Positions 6,099 to 6,220 of a DNA stretch of 6,220 nt are shown here, piece by piece. A program made the position numbers and the translations under genes. This DNA is from Bacteroidota bacterium. GTDB lineage: Bacteria > Bacteroidota > Bacteroidia > Bacteroidales > GCA-2748055. The DNA lies in assembly GCA_030592605.1 (NCBI GenBank), contig JAUVIT010000123.1:1-6220 (forward strand). Reading direction: 5' to 3'. Below the pieces are notes generated by a model. It was not told the DNA's origin. It saw only the letters and a program-made list of their open reading frames with translations, and searched no databases. How positions within the stretch are numbered: position 1 is the stretch's first letter; every line of letters begins with the position of its first letter.

Positions 6099-6220
6099 CT
6101 AGTTGTAGAAGATCTCCAAACGGTTATCCTCTACCTTAGCAGCATCTACCAAGGCATTGTAGGCTTCAAAATTACTTCTCGATTCCAGCGTATACTTTAA
6201 CCTTGACTTGGCCGCAGCAT
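6099..6220 (-). CDS. C-terminal end of an unrecognised protein (start outside window)
   Basis: The minus strand reads an open frame from the right edge to TAG at 6101-6099, giving 39 residues plus a partial codon. The sequence begins AAAKSRLKYTLESRSN and ends DNRLEIFYN. The other two minus-strand frames stop within the first 50 bases. Composition looks like a real, charged, amphipathic helical C-terminus (LESRSNFEAYNALVDAAKVE). The intrinsic terminator about 115 nt downstream in the same direction supports a genuine leftward gene ending here. I do not recognise the family, and no function can be assigned from so short a piece. Confidence 0.72.
   Translation of the reverse strand, partial: AAAKSRLKYTLESRSNFEAYNALVDAAKVEDNRLEIFYN

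Overview
The window is ordinary bacterial chromosome of moderate GC. It most resembles a free-living or gut/marine member of the Bacteroidota or a neighbouring phylum. This rests on gene content: a GH29 alpha-L-fucosidase with an extra C-terminal beta domain, a secreted TPR plus PD40 beta-propeller protein, and a histidine kinase with a large helical extracytoplasmic sensor. A single TAnnTTTG promoter-like element adds weak support. The assignment is an inference from family style; no rRNA or marker gene is present.

Layout. Positions 1-923 (+) hold the 3' part of a GH29 alpha-L-fucosidase whose start and catalytic core lie left of the window. Only 30 bp separate it from a convergent minus-strand operon. 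Read from right to left, that operon is a secreted TPR/PD40 beta-propeller protein (5795-3666), a membrane sensor histidine kinase (3658-1631) and an OmpR-family response regulator (1631-954). The propeller-kinase gap is 7 nt. The kinase stop and regulator start share one A (TAATG), so the three genes are almost certainly co-transcribed and the last two translationally coupled. Upstream, 5796-6098 is non-coding. It holds the operon's leader with a strong Shine-Dalgarno, short repeats that could be operators, and a clear minus-strand intrinsic terminator (5960-5985). It also holds a long imperfect hairpin (6019-6097) that begins one base after the stop codon of another minus-strand gene. Only the last 39 residues of that gene (6099-6220) are visible.

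Function. The three-gene operon looks like a complete envelope-sensing unit. The kinase phosphorylates the response regulator, which binds DNA through its winged helix. The exported propeller protein is placed to be a periplasmic or surface partner of the kinase, whose own extracytoplasmic part also contains TPR-like helices. The stimulus cannot be read from the sequence. The fucosidase is convergent and not part of this operon, so a link to glycan sensing is only a possibility.

The least explained items are the propeller/TPR-kinase pairing and the 79-nt hairpin with its GCGAAGC and GCGAGC motifs. Nothing in the window clearly indicates a mobile element, phage, CRISPR array or defence system.
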